Shown here one piece after another: positions 49,174 to 61,572 of a stretch of 64,000 nucleotides of DNA. The notes beneath the pieces were generated by a model, which was not told the DNA's origin, searched no databases, and worked only from the letters and a program-made list of their open reading frames with translations. The first letter of the stretch is position 1; every line of letters begins with the position of its first letter. Origin of the DNA: Panax quinquefolius (Eukaryota > Streptophyta > Magnoliopsida > Apiales > Araliaceae); contig CM035151.1 in assembly GCA_020205615.1 (NCBI GenBank), positions 19,371,326 through 19,435,325 on the forward strand. Direction: 5' to 3'. The translations under genes were made by a program, and so were the position numbers.

Positions 49174-52100
49174 ATGAAGTCGAGTACTCAGCTCGACTCT
49201 GCTATTTTTCAGCTCACGCCAACTCGAACCAGGTAAATTTCTCACAATTAATATCTAGTTTATTTATTTTCTAATTGCATGATGATGAGTAGTTTGTTTC
49301 GCGAGAGCAAATCGATCTGAGTTGCTTTCTGTTTGGTGGAAACTTCATTTGTTTCAAAAAAAATTTAGCTGTCCATGGTTAGAATTTAACAAGAATTGGT
49401 GATATTACGAATGATTTGGTTACACTCATGACTCAACTGCTTAGTTTTGTTGTTTTCCTCATAACTATATTAAGATTTTGCATTGAGGACATAAATTGAG
49501 CTACAATTTTACTTGAATTGTTGAATTTTAATTTTTCCTTGTGCTATATTTTATTAATGTCCGTTTAAGAATTTGTAGCCAACTGTTCTTTTACCTTCTT
49601 ATATTACAATGAATTTTGCATTTTTAGTCTTCAACATTGCGGTTAATGATTAGTTGGATTTTTAGATGGTATTTACTAGTTTTAGTAACTTGCTGCTACT
49701 TAATTATCAGGTGTGACTTGTTTATCATTGCTAATGGGAAAAAGGAGAAATTGGCTTCAGGTCTGCTGAAACCTTTCCTACCTCACCTAAAGACTGCTGA
49801 AGATCAGATAGCCAAGGGGGGTTATTCCATTTTGCTTGAACCAGTAGCTGATGATGATGCACTTTGGTTTACGAAGGGCACCGTGGAAAGGTTTGTAGCA
49901 TTATCTGAAGTTTGTAGGTGCTCAGAAGTTGACCCTTAAATCGTAAATAAAATCAATGTGAATTGGTTCTCACATATGTAGACCGCCTGGAAAACATTTA
50001 GAAGGTATTTTTCGTGCTTCTTGAAGAAGACCGGAGTAGTTTTCAGTTCGAGATGCAAGAATTGGTGCCACAACGATAGCCACTTATTTAATATGTTACA
50101 TGTACTCCTACCATGGAGGGAAATGATAGATGAATCAAATTCAACAAAATACTAAATTTAAATATTTTCAAATTGCTTTGTCAGAGTTTGGGTTTGTGGA
50201 TAATGTATGCCTGCTTAAAATACCATGTAACATGTGAAAACTTAGTATTGGGTAATGTGTTCACTCAATATTAAGTATTTGAGGAAATACTTGTATGACT
50301 CAGTTTTCAGTCATAGTGGCTCTTCACGTTTGCAAGGCTTCGTTGAAACACGAAAATCTGCCTGTTTTTTGTTTTATCATTTGTGAGATTTTATAAATCA
50401 TCTTCATTACCATCATGCTTTTAGTGGGACTTTTTTGAACATGTGTATCTTGTGCTTCCACTGTGTTTTCTCAAAACCAGAATGAAAGTTTTATGCTTGA
50501 CTAACCATATAACAATTGCTGAATATAATTTGGCAAAAGCTGGCTACTGCAGTCTTGCAGTTTGATGAAGCATGACTGATGAGAGAATCGAAGTGTTTGC
50601 AACGATTTTATCAACGTTGAAACAGCTGTTAAACTCAAATTATTAGTGAAAAACCTTCTTATTAGCTTATAAAGAATAAAAGATCAAGAAACCTAAAATA
50701 AAATCTTCCCCATAACCGTATGGTTCTTGGCCCAGCAGTAACTCTTGACTTATGGTTTCCATGAGGTCAGGGTTCGATTTTTGGGTGTGTGAGTGTGGAA
50801 ATTAGCAACAAAAAAAAAAAACTTCCCCATAGATATAGGTTTAAAAAGAAAGAGAAATACAATGCTAATAAATGTGTTTCTTTCCATAGGTTTGTTCGTT
50901 TTGTGAGCACTCCAGAGATTTTGGAACGGGTATACACCATAGAAACTGAAATTGTACAGATTGAGAAAGCAATTGCCATACAAGGCAACACCGATACAGG
51001 GCTAAATACTGTGAGCATTCTCTCTCAATGTTTTTAAGTCTTGAAAATTTAAAAAATTGTTGAGATTTAAATCATTTTCTTCTCCATGGCAGGTAGAAGA
51101 CCATCAAGCAAAACCTGTGCTAAGAATAGAAGGTACTACTTTAAAAGACAAACCTGTCTATGTGGAAGTTAAACATACAATGGTTTAGAATAATGTTGTT
51201 TGACTTTTCCTTTCTGCTTCTTTGCTTGTTTTGTTTCCCAATATTTGTGAATCCACAATTTTTTGCATATCATAATCAACTATCTGATTTCTAATTTGTT
51301 TTCTCTCTCCTTTAAGTTTTTAGTGGGTGTGGGTGTGGGAAAAGGTAGATGATGAGTATGTTGTTTGGTATTTTTGCTACTTACTTTTATCATGCTGAAT
51401 TTACAATCCACAATCTTGTACAGGCAGCAACTCTTTGCCATATAATGAGGAGAAAGCAATTGTACTTTACACGGTAATTGGGTGTCAAGTGCTATGCATA
51501 TATTAACCTTATTATTTATTTATTTATTTGGTTTGTTTTTTGCAGCCTGGTTCACAACCACCTGAGGCAAATGGGTCCATCGTTCAGGAGGGCAATTCAA
51601 AGTAATTAGTGCTACTCTGACTGATAGATTTGTATATGCAAATTTTACATTACTTGAGGGTGTATATTGATTAGGGTATATTAAAAAAAAAGAGTATGGG
51701 TAGGGGGTAGTTGCAATTTTTATTCTGTAATAGCTTCAAAACAAGATTAAGTTGATGCAGTAGATTGGTAGTAAAGAGTTGAATTAGGATCTCATTCCCG
51801 TGGTCTAATTTATCTACGACATTTTAATTCATATATTTTGCTCAAGTTTTATAATGCTTATAGACTAGCATCATATAATCTAGTCATAGTTATCAGAATC
51901 TTATGATACGTGATACATATCGTATCATACGATACGATACGTAGACAATTCGATACGTATCGCAGGGTGAATCTAAAATATTGTATCCTACGATTGATTT
52001 AGTTATGATTCGAAACGATTCTTACGAAACGATACAATGTACAACACTTGTTAAAGTTAGCAACCAACTTGAAAAAGTTTTTATGTGAAATCAAAAGAGT

Positions 52101-55100
52101 AAAAATAAAATTTTTAAGGCTGCTACATTTCAAATGAAGAGGTTTTTTAGTATAAACATATTTTATATCGCTTGATGAGTCTTTAATCACTTTTTAGAGT
52201 TTTATATCTTCTTTAGCATTCTATTTTTCTCACTTCACTTTCTATAAGCAGATACATAAATCTTCATTTGTTAATTTGAATTATTGTCATTTGTTTTATA
52301 AATAAAAGGTGAATCTGAATTTTTCGTTTTCTCTTGTTACTCTATAAAGATTGCTAAAATAATATCTAATAAATCAATTTAGAGTATTTTGGCTACTATT
52401 TAATCAGTAAAATTTAATTTTAGTCTATAATAATATTTACTCGACTACTTTTATATACTTGACTACTTTTATATATAGTCAAGCTAATATGCTTGATTGT
52501 CCAATTAATTGTATGTTTTATATGTTTAAATATATATGACCACATTTTTCATTTCATTTATGTATCGTACGATACATGAAACACGATATGGGGGTTTCGA
52601 TACATGATTCATGATTTGACAACTATGAATCTAGTAATGAAATAAAGTAAATACATTTGTATAATTTAGCACGTCTCTATCTTCAGTTTTTTTACTCCTA
52701 TTTTTTTTCATGAAAGTGACATGCAGATGATCACTGTATCTAGTGCAACATATTCAGATATTTTACTGGTCATTAACATTTCATTCTTTGTGTATAATGA
52801 ATGAGATAGATTGGCGGTATCTAACAAGTACATGTCCTTTATGTCTTATCTAAAGTGATGTGCGTGCATACATACATGTGTTGTGTGCCTTAGGGAGGGA
52901 GGGATAAAAAAGTTTGTAAGTTGACTGAGTTTCAAGAATTAATCAATTACATATTAAGATGTAACATATAGTAAATTAGAAGAAACAATGACTAGTATCA
53001 AGTCTATTCAAGATGAATCAGCAGGCATTAACTTGTGGTGACTGCTTTAATGTGCTCAAGTCTTTTATGGATAATCACAATTAAGATCAGTTCTGGGAGC
53101 TTTGTTCTCAATGTATTTACTTGCTTATATGATCAGAGTTCAGCTTCTAAAAGTCTTGGAGACACGCAAAAATGTGTTGCGGAAGGAACAAGGCATGGCT
53201 TTTGCACGTGCTGCAGCTGCAGGGTTTGACATGGATCACATGGAGCCACTGGTATCATTTGCTAAATGCTTTGGAGCATCACGTTTGATGTAAGCAGCTA
53301 CTTGTTTATGGATCTGTGGCTTCAAATTAATGTTTGAAATTTACTGGTCATATATTACATGTTTAAGATTACTTATCTGAAAAACGGAATATCTAAGGCC
53401 TCTTTTTTTATCAATATATCAGGGATGCATGCTTAAGGTTCATGGATTTGTGGAAAAAAAAGCATGAGTCTGGACAATGGCTTGAAATTGAAGTAGCAGA
53501 AGCAGTTCCTAGCAAATCAGAATTCTCGATTATGAATGCATCTGGAATAATGCTTTCTAGTATGGTCAACAAGCCAAATGAATTGCAGAGTGAGTTGTCT
53601 TCGGAAATTAATGAGAAAGCAGGAATTGACACTAGTGCAGGTACGTGTTCACGTCATAAATTGGGTTTACCAATAGAGTCCATCTCTGCTCTTTGTTTCT
53701 TTTGAAATTGCTAATAGTTCCACTCAATACTGCCTTCATCATTCTCCATCCATATCAATTATACAGGAGTGCCATTGCTATCTTCTATTTTTTCATTTTG
53801 TTTGATCCTCACTAATTTGTAATTCTGTCCTCATTGCCATTTTACTTTTTGTATTTACTTCTTGAAAGTTTAGGTAATTGTGTCCACTTGTCAGATACAA
53901 GCCCTTCAATGAATCACCAAGTTCCATATAGCCAGGAATATTTTCCAGGTCAGTTTCCCCATCCAATGTTCCCTCCCTGGCCTATGCATTCTCCACCTGG
54001 TGGTGTACCACTCTTTCAAGGATACCCCATGCAAGGAACCCCGTATTATCAGAATTATTCAGGAAATGGTCCATATCATCTGCCACATTATCAACCAGTG
54101 GAGGACTCACAACTCAGTACTGGTCAGAGGGCAGGACAGAGTAGACAGTCCTTGGATAGTAGAGATAGCAACACTGAATCAGAAACGTGGGAGGCAGATG
54201 CCTCGAGAATTAAATTGCAGGATGATTTGGAGGAGGAAACGTCACGTCGCGGACCAAAGAAGAAGTCTGGGAGATCAGGTAAAAAGCAATCAGGGATGGT
54301 TGTCATTCGGAATATCAATTACATCACCTCGAAAAGGAAGGATTCTTCAGGAAGTGGATCGAATTCAGATTCTGAGTCTGACACTGATAAGGATGATGGG
54401 GACTTGCTGTCCGATGCTCCAGATATGAGGCGCAAGGACCATTCGAGATCCTCAAAAAGAAACGAACGTGAAGGGAAGTCTACTGGTGAAATGAAATCAT
54501 ATGATACGGAAGAAGCTAGTAATACAGATGGTGGACACTGGCAAGCATTTCAAAATTGTCTACTGCAAGATACTGATGAAGATAATCGTGCTTCCAATGG
54601 TGCTATGTTTGCAAGGGAAAAGAATGTTCAAATGAGGAGACCTCAAAATACAGTGGGTGACGATCCTTTAGCTTTTGCTGAACGAGATCCAGTTGAATTG
54701 CAAGGTAGGAGGTTAACTGAATTCCATAAAGTTAATGGTGTGTCTCACTTCCCTAGAGCATCAAATGATGAACTTTTAATTTCTAGAGGAGAGGGTCCTT
54801 ATCGCAATGGTAGATTGGCAACGGATGATATGCAGTTTACAGATATAAAAGCCAAAAAGATTTTATATACGACTGGAAATGATGAATTTATGACTGGTGG
54901 ACGAGAGAACCAATCAAACTTACGAAGTTCATCAGATCTGGCTGTAAATGGATATGAGGTTGCAACAGATAATTTGTCTCATACGGATGATGAGTCCTTC
55001 ATTGTCCCATTCAGATCGATGTCACTAGATCAAGTTGGATCTGATGGCAGGGCTGTTATTGACATGGAGTCTGAGCTCCCATTCACACATCAGAATTCAA

Positions 55101-58100
55101 AAGATATTGGTAATAAAATTGGAAACCAATTTAATTATGAGCCGAATGAATTAAGCTTGTTGCCAGAGCGCAGATCAGAAAAGAGGTCTGTTGGTTATGA
55201 CCCTGCTTTGGACCATGAAATGTACTTTTGCCTCGAAGATGCAGCTTCAAAGGATACAAAAACTAAGGACGCTGTGACTAATGCCAAACAAGGGTCGACT
55301 AAAATAGAGGACAAGAAGTCAAAGGTTATCTCAGAAACTTTGGAAAAGAAGAAGACTATGGGCCCAATAAGGAAAGGAAAACCATCAAAGATGAGTCCTT
55401 TAGACGAGGCACGAGTACGTGCTGAGAGGCTAAGAACCTATAAAGTTGACCTCCAGAAACTGAAGAAGGAGAAGGTACTTTTACTATTAAGTTTTCAACA
55501 CCCAATTACAGAATATTAAGCTTAAAACAAGTACAGAGGGAGCTGATCTTAAGTAGGGCATAACTAACCAGTTTGCATTGGTAGTTTTATGCCATGATTA
55601 TCTCAGTTTTGATTATTTCATGTTTATTAGCCAGCTAGCATGAGTTTGATCTCTTTGATTTTCTTTTATATTCTAAATATGTAGTTTCTTTACAGGAAGA
55701 GGCAGAGAAAAAAAGAATCGAAACTCTGAAAATGGAGAGGCACAAGAGAATTGCAGAAAAAGGCAGTTCGACCTCTGCTCAGTCACTGTTGCCCTCAGTG
55801 GCAACCAGGAGGAAATCATTGCCAACAAAACTTTCTCCGATCTCTCACAGAGGATCTAAGTTCAGTGATTCAGAGCCTGGATCATCATCACCTCTGCAGA
55901 GGTCCAAGATAAGTACTGCTTCACTTGGATCCACTGATTCTAAGAAAACTTCTAAGATCACCAAATCAAGTGATGACAGCCATTTGACAGGGAATAGTTT
56001 AACTAGATCAGTTTCATCATTGTCAGAGACAAAGAAGGAATCTAGTGGTGTTACTCCTGATTCAAAGGCTTCCATGGCACGGATTAGAAGATTGTCAGAG
56101 CCCAAAACAATCAGCAGTCATCCTGCTTCTTCGGTGAAGATACGTAGTGCGGAATCAGTGTCAAAACTGAAGGTATCTGATGGGTCCGAGGGAAAGAAAA
56201 TGTCTGCTATTATGAACCTTGATCTCAGTACAGCTGCAATCCTTCCCGAGTTGAAGATCAAAACATCTAAAGGAACTATAAATGTAAAGAAGAAGAAATT
56301 AGCAGCAAAGGAGATGACACCAAATGTCAACGGGGGAAAGTCTTCTGTAACTCCTAAAAGTTCTGAAATGAATACCACTGATGGCAGAATATCACATAAC
56401 GATTTCGATGACAGTCCAGTAATTGAAAAGACTGTTGTAATGCTTGAATGTCAGAAGAACTATATTCCAGTTGTACAAGCTTCAGAAGAAAAGATGGGAA
56501 TAAGAAAGAAACATGATGATACTAATGACGTTGATGATAAACTTGTGGCAGTACCCAAATATGCAGCCATCCATGCACCGCCTTCACCCATTGATAGAGT
56601 TGATAAAGGACCCACTCCAGTCCAACCACAGGAGAAACCCAGTTCTTATGAGGTAGGATTGTTAATCTGAAGTTTCTGAATTGATCAGAATTATCTATCA
56701 TGATTTAAATATTCTAAAGATGGAATTGTACCTTAGTATCATCGACACAGTCATATGATTTCAAAATGAACAGTGGAAATATCATAATATTAAGAATAGA
56801 CGAAATGCTATCTTAAGTGATGCAGTTTGCATGCCAAAACAAATGATGCCAAACAAGTGTACTGAATGCTTTTACAGTTGAACATTTCTTGCCAAGCCAA
56901 TTTTATTTTGGCGTTACCCCTAATCAAATCAGATGCTGCAGTTCCAGTTAAGTGTGGCATAAGTCCTTCTAGAAATGCCACGTTTGTTACAAAACTTACA
57001 AATAAAATAAAATAAATTAACTTCAGTATAGTGTGTAATATATTGTCTATTAAGTGTCTATTCAGTGGTAATCAATCCTAGCAACTGTTGTTTGTGGTAA
57101 GATTCTATTTTGGTCAGTTAAGTGGATGAATGCTTCAATATAAAAGCTAGGTTAGTGTGGCAGCTGCTACTTGGATCATGCCAACTCAGTTGAAGTGTTG
57201 AACTATTTCCCACTTTGCCTAAACACTGGCTGGAAATTTTAGGGAAATAGAACCTTATTGATAATCAAAGATATGTATATTGTTTGTATATATAACTGCT
57301 TTGGTGGCACTCAGAAACTTGGTCTTAAATTTTGGGTCTTCCGCACTTGCTCCCACTCCCATCCTGCTTTATGCTTGTGGTCTTGCTCTCATTCATAATC
57401 TGAGGTCCTCAATAAGTTCAATTATTTGCTGATATGATTTCTTTAACATGTAATACCCTGGTGATCAGGTGATGGCAAACTGTGTGGAGAAGGAATCTGC
57501 TGACTTTTCAAGCATTAGTACTTTTGATAAAACTTATCAAGCCCCCTTTGCTCGGGTCTCCTCATTAGAGGACCCATGCACTAGAAATTCAGATTATGGA
57601 AAAGCGCAAGCAAGTTCATTGGGATCAGCGAGCTTCGAAACTGCTAAAACACATGTTTCTGGTTATGATAACCTGAAATTGGAGCAGATTCCTGAAGCCT
57701 TTGAGAAGCCTCAGGTGAAGGAATCGTCAAAGGGGTTAAGCCGGTTCTTAAAATTGGGAAGGAAAAATCATAGCTCAACTGCTGGAGAGCAAACTGTTGA
57801 ATCAGATCGTGCAAATGTTAATGGATTTGAGCAGGATGATAGTGCAACTAATGCTGCCTCTTCCATTGAAGGTAATTTGCATTTTACTAGATTTTAGTAT
57901 TTTACAGAACTTATGAATTTTTGAGATACACAATTTAATGCAAGAATTGAAGCAACCATATGATTATTTAAAAAAAAATTGAAGACAATGATCTATGAGT
58001 TTTTCGTGCCACCTAAAAACAGAGGACAACTATATTGGCATATTGGGGATGGAGGGATTAGTATACAAGCTTTTAAAGTTGAGTTTTTCTCTTCTTTTAG

Positions 58101-58583
58101 AAATTAAAACTCATTCTAGGAACACTATATGTGAGCTAGGTTTTAAAGAAGTGGAATTTAGTACATGTGTTGAATTAACTACATATCAAAACTAAATAAA
58201 AACATGATTGAAATAATAAAAACTAAAAGAAACTGGTAGATAATAATGCTTGAAAAGCTGATATCTGGTTTAATTGATAGTTTTTGGTGGTATTACAAGT
58301 CATTTCAGTCAAAACTAGTAGAGCTGACATTTGTATACCCGTCTCATCCTTAGTGTATACTCTGAAGAATCTAATCTCCCAAGATGAAACACCAACTGCT
58401 GGCTATGTTTTACAGAAGTGTAAGTTCTCACTACACTATCGAAATATTTCTGACTTAATTCTTCCTTCAAACAGATGGGGATATAGCATAAATTGTTTTC
58501 TTTGTTTGGCTGCAGCTTCACGTCACTTCTCTTTGTTGTCACACTTCCGTAGCAAGACAAGTGAGAAGAAGCTAATAACATGA
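49174..58583 (+). CDS. CIP7: COP1-interacting protein 7 (CIP7)-like protein, complete
   Basis: Thirteen exons, all GT-AG and in phase: 49174-49232, 49711-49890, 50890-51010, 51093-51132, 51424-51473, 51546-51601, 53137-53289, 53423-53640, 53895-55474, 55696-56652, 57469-57871, 58354-58419 and 58516-58583. They give 1316 residues. The N terminus has the family signature: [70 protein letters not shown] helical block follows ([20 protein letters not shown]), then a Pro/Tyr-rich stretch ([16 protein letters not shown]) and a long charged, Ser/Lys-rich middle with [20 protein letters not shown]. It ends [18 protein letters not shown]. In Arabidopsis CIP7 is a nuclear COP1 partner that promotes light-induced genes. 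Several paralogues exist, so orthology is not proven. Intron 6 contains a hAT-like insertion; a MULE ends ~450 bp upstream. Confidence 0.88.
51885..52627. mobile_element. Small hAT-like element in CIP7-like intron 6, exact 8-bp duplication
   Basis: Ends are CATAGTTATCAGAATC and, reversed, CATAGTTGTCAAATCATG, flanked by the exact 8-bp duplication AATCTAGT (51877-51884 and 52628-52635). The subterminal region is rich in cgatacgtatcg-type words (gatacgtgatacatatcg, atcatacgatacgatacg on the left; atcgtacgatacat on the right), which can fold or act as transposase-binding repeats. At 743 bp it has no coding capacity. The terminal CATAGTTGT matches the 1.4-kb element at 1196-2616, so both probably use related transposases. 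Confidence 0.87.
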
Positions 58584-59392
58584 AGATTTAGTTAGGTCAG
58601 GCTGTGGTACTTTTTAATCTTTTATCCCTGTGGGGTTTTCATTGCGATAATTGTCAATTTAGTCTTTTGCCTATCATCCATTGTGCAAGTATAGTTTCCC
58701 ATGCCAGCTAAATATTGTTATGGGAATAGATTATTGTCCATTCAAATCCATGTCTATACTAGGATGATGAATTGGCATATGTATATATCTTTGACTCAAC
58801 GGTTTCTTGTTTCTATGTCTAGTGAAGCAAAGTGTTTCTCATCATTCATTGGATTTAATAAACTTGGGTATAGCATTTGCTTTGTCTATTGGGATTTTAA
58901 ATCTCAACTCCTTGTATTCTTCTTTAGCCAGCCACTTCAAAGTCGTATCTTGTAACTGAAGAATGTAAGGATGAATCCATTCCAACCTTGATGACTGTCT
59001 GACTGATATGGCTTTGTCAGCAGTATACTCACTGTTGACTCCATCAACCTGAGAAGATGATAGTGTCTGAGACTGACCAGACTGAAATGTCATAATAATA
59101 GGAATTGTCCATGATATAGTGTGTTCATGCTTAAAGGAGGAATAACTAATTTAGAATTAATATGAAGCTTGACATAATCTTATTTGACAAGGAGGATAAA
59201 TAGTTTGCCTCACCCACTCACCCTTATAAGATGCAATGTGGAGCAATTCTATCAGTTTCACATTGTATTGGCACTATTCAATGTAGACGACATTACATTA
59301 GCTCTTTCTTTTATCCAACAAAGTTGCATAATGTCATTTCCTTTTCTTTTTTTTGGTCCGTCACTTCTATCATAAGTCGGATAAACATTAGA
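58584..59392. other. Convergent intergenic region between CIP7-like and PP2C-like genes
   Basis: The two genes end toward each other here. The ~800 bp should hold both 3' UTRs and polyadenylation signals. AT-rich, no repeat structure recognised and no gene. Confidence 0.5.
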
Positions 59393-60884
59393 TCACTCAA
59401 ATCGAATGATTAAGCAGGAAATCTTGCTTCTGCTCATTCTCACTAAAGCCTCCTTTGCTAAACACTCGGCTGCTTCTTGTGGGTCATCCAGGTGCCTGAT
59501 AAGATTTACAGCCTCTTGATGCTTCATCACCTACAGAAAACACAGGTAATGGAGCTTAAAAGTATTAAAGTTTATTATTAATTTTATATGTTTTGTGAAA
59601 TTTAGAAGAGGCATTAGATGATAGAGAGGGGGGGTTAGTTTGATAAGACTATACCTCCCATATGCCAGTACTTGCTAAAATAACAAATTCAGTATCAGAG
59701 TCTATTTTCTCAGACGAAACAATAGCCTCAAAGCTTTTAGAGTGCTTAGATCCTGCTGCATTGCCTGATATGCGTACTTTAGGCATACATATAGCACCTA
59801 AAACATAGGTGAGACAAGTTTTAGAGTACAGAGAATTTCGTAGTTTGAAACTGAACCTCCAGATGGAGGTATATTTACATTGCTTGCAGCTTCGGATAAT
59901 ACATACCTGGGAAGAATTTGTGTGACCAGTGTTGCTTGGTTGACTGCTGATGCTTTCCACTAATTTGGCGAGCCTCGCCATCTCTGCACACAATCGCTCT
60001 ATACTCACCCATGTTAGCTATCACAAGCTTCTCTCCATTGATGACAATGGCAGATGCTGAACCCACTTTCCACCTCTTCTGGCTTAGTTGTTTCTTTGAT
60101 CTTTTCTCTTGCTCCAAGGTATGCCTTTTTCATTGTCTCTTTGCTCTTCCTCCTCATCTGGGACTGCAAGAAATGGGGAAAACTTAATTAGTTAACATTA
60201 GTTAACTAATTTTATTGATTTTTATTTATTTTGCACTATATTTTATCATTGTTCCGACTATTAATTTTTTTTTCCCCTTTTCCTTGGTTTTCCGAATTCA
60301 AAATGGAGCCGGAACTTTGTTGCATTTTGAGGTCAAAAAACACTATTAAGAGGTCAAGTATGATTTACCTGTTTAGGCTTTTTATCGAATAGATTTGATT
60401 GCATGTACTTGGTAACTCCATCTCTAATTTGAGCATCAAAAATGCCAAAGAACCACAATTCATGTTCTTCAGTTTGTTCTCTTTGTACCACAACCGACTC
60501 TGAATCCGAGTCAAACTCATTTGATTCACCTGTCAATAATCTATCCTCTACCACATGAAATCCATGGGAGATGGGCATCATCCATGAAGGTTTCTTTCCC
60601 TTGCCACTCTCTCTCTTACTACTTCCAGTGATAAACCTTCTTAGCTGGAATACCTGAATTGAGTGATCAAACACCAAATTTTAATATTATATATATATAC
60701 TGTCCGGATCTTAAGCTTATCCCATATCTAACATACTTTGCATATCCCATATATAGTCTTTTAGCTTTTAACGACGGATAACATATAGCGACGGACAAAA
60801 CATATAGCTACGGATCGCCCGGTCTGTCGTTAAAAGGGGGTATGCAAAATACGTTAGATAAGGGGTAACTTAAGATCCGGACCG

Positions 60885-60933
<49 letters not shown>

Positions 60934-61572
60934 GGAGAGGCTCTAAAGCGAACCAAAGACGAACCGTCGTCTTTGGTGTCTATGGCGACGGTTCGATCCG
61001 TCGCCATAGCCATGTATATATATATATATATACAACACTGATTAGGTCCGGACTCCCGGACCTGATCAAAAACGGACCCAATTTTTTATTTTATTTTTTT
61101 AAAATAACTAAAAAAAAATATTTAATATTTTATGGAACTAAATTTTTTTCATAATACAATGTTTTGGACTTGTTTTGAATACCTATACCAAAAAACACAT
61201 ACATGTTATGTTATACGTACCCAAATCACATCGACATACATGTTATGTTATACGTACCCAAATCACACTCAAACACCCAAAACACTGTATTATTATGAAA
61301 AAAATTTAATTCTATAAATTTTTTTTAATGTGTTTTAAAAAAAAACCAAAAAAAAAAAAAAGGACCGGATTTTAAACCTGTCCGGGAGTCCGGACAGGAT
61401 CCGGTTCCTATATATATATATAACTCTTGTATGTTTGAAGCAAAAAACAAGAAACAAGAGGCATATTTAATTAATATATAAGTTGTATACATGTGTACAT
61501 AAGTGAATGTATAATGGGTTGGACAGAGTATACCTTGAACTTGAGGTGAAGGTGAAGGTTCTTGATCCCCAT
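59393..61572 (-). CDS. PP2C-like protein lacking metal-binding aspartates, with one frame break
   Basis: Five minus-strand exons: 61534-61572, 60369-60653, 59907-60163, 59655-59797 and 59393-59530. They give about 287 residues starting MGIKNLHLHLKFK. The PP2C fold is recognisable: KPSWMMPISHGFHVVED, LWFFGIFDAQIRDGV, GSASAIVINGEKLVIANMGEYRA, FVILASTGIWEVMKHQEAV. Active PP2Cs have DGH where this has DAQ (near residue 86) and ASDG.WD where this has ASTGIWE (near 236-242), so metal binding and catalysis are probably lost. Arabidopsis has a similar PP2C-like pseudophosphatase class. Within exon 3 the frame changes between KETTKPEEVE and KVGSASAIV near 60065-60080; a two-base loss in an AGAG run would explain it. 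It is either a sequence error or inactivation. Splice sites are otherwise clean and in phase. Confidence 0.82.
60700..60884. mobile_element. MITE-like inverted repeat in PP2C-like intron 1
   Basis: The left end TGTCCGGATCTTAAGC (60701) pairs with the right end, reversed CGGTCCGGATCTTAAGTTAC (ending ~60884). An inner pair (cttttaacgac / gtcgttaaaag) surrounds a GC-richer centre. About 185 bp, no coding. Flanks are AT microsatellite, so a target duplication cannot be read. Confidence 0.65.
60925..61018. repeat. Hairpin repeat, partial MITE
   Basis: Contains gagaggctctaaagcgaacc followed by two self-complementary pairs: aaagacgaa/cgtcgtcttt and ctatggcgacgg/ccgtcgccatag. It sits between AT microsatellites. 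It may be a truncated MITE of another family than its neighbours. Confidence 0.5.
61033..61413. mobile_element. Inverted-repeat element with GTCCGGACTCCCGGAC termini, in PP2C-like intron 1
   Basis: The palindromic word gtccggactcccggac near 61047 recurs as gtccgggagtccggac near 61380, each near an end. Inner arms (actaaatttttttcataata; tattatgaaaaaaatttaat) are also inverted. The centre has a ~41-bp tandem duplication with acatgttatgttatacgtac (about 61198 and 61239). About 380 bp, no gene; the open frame at 61132-61317 is its translation. Confidence 0.65.

Noticed and set aside
50750..51037. Minus-strand ORFs over CIP7-like exon 3
   Set aside because: Antisense to a well-supported coding exon with matching splice phases.
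61132..61317. 61-codon plus-strand ORF
   Set aside because: Lies inside the GTCCGGACTCCCGGAC element and translates its 41-bp tandem duplication.
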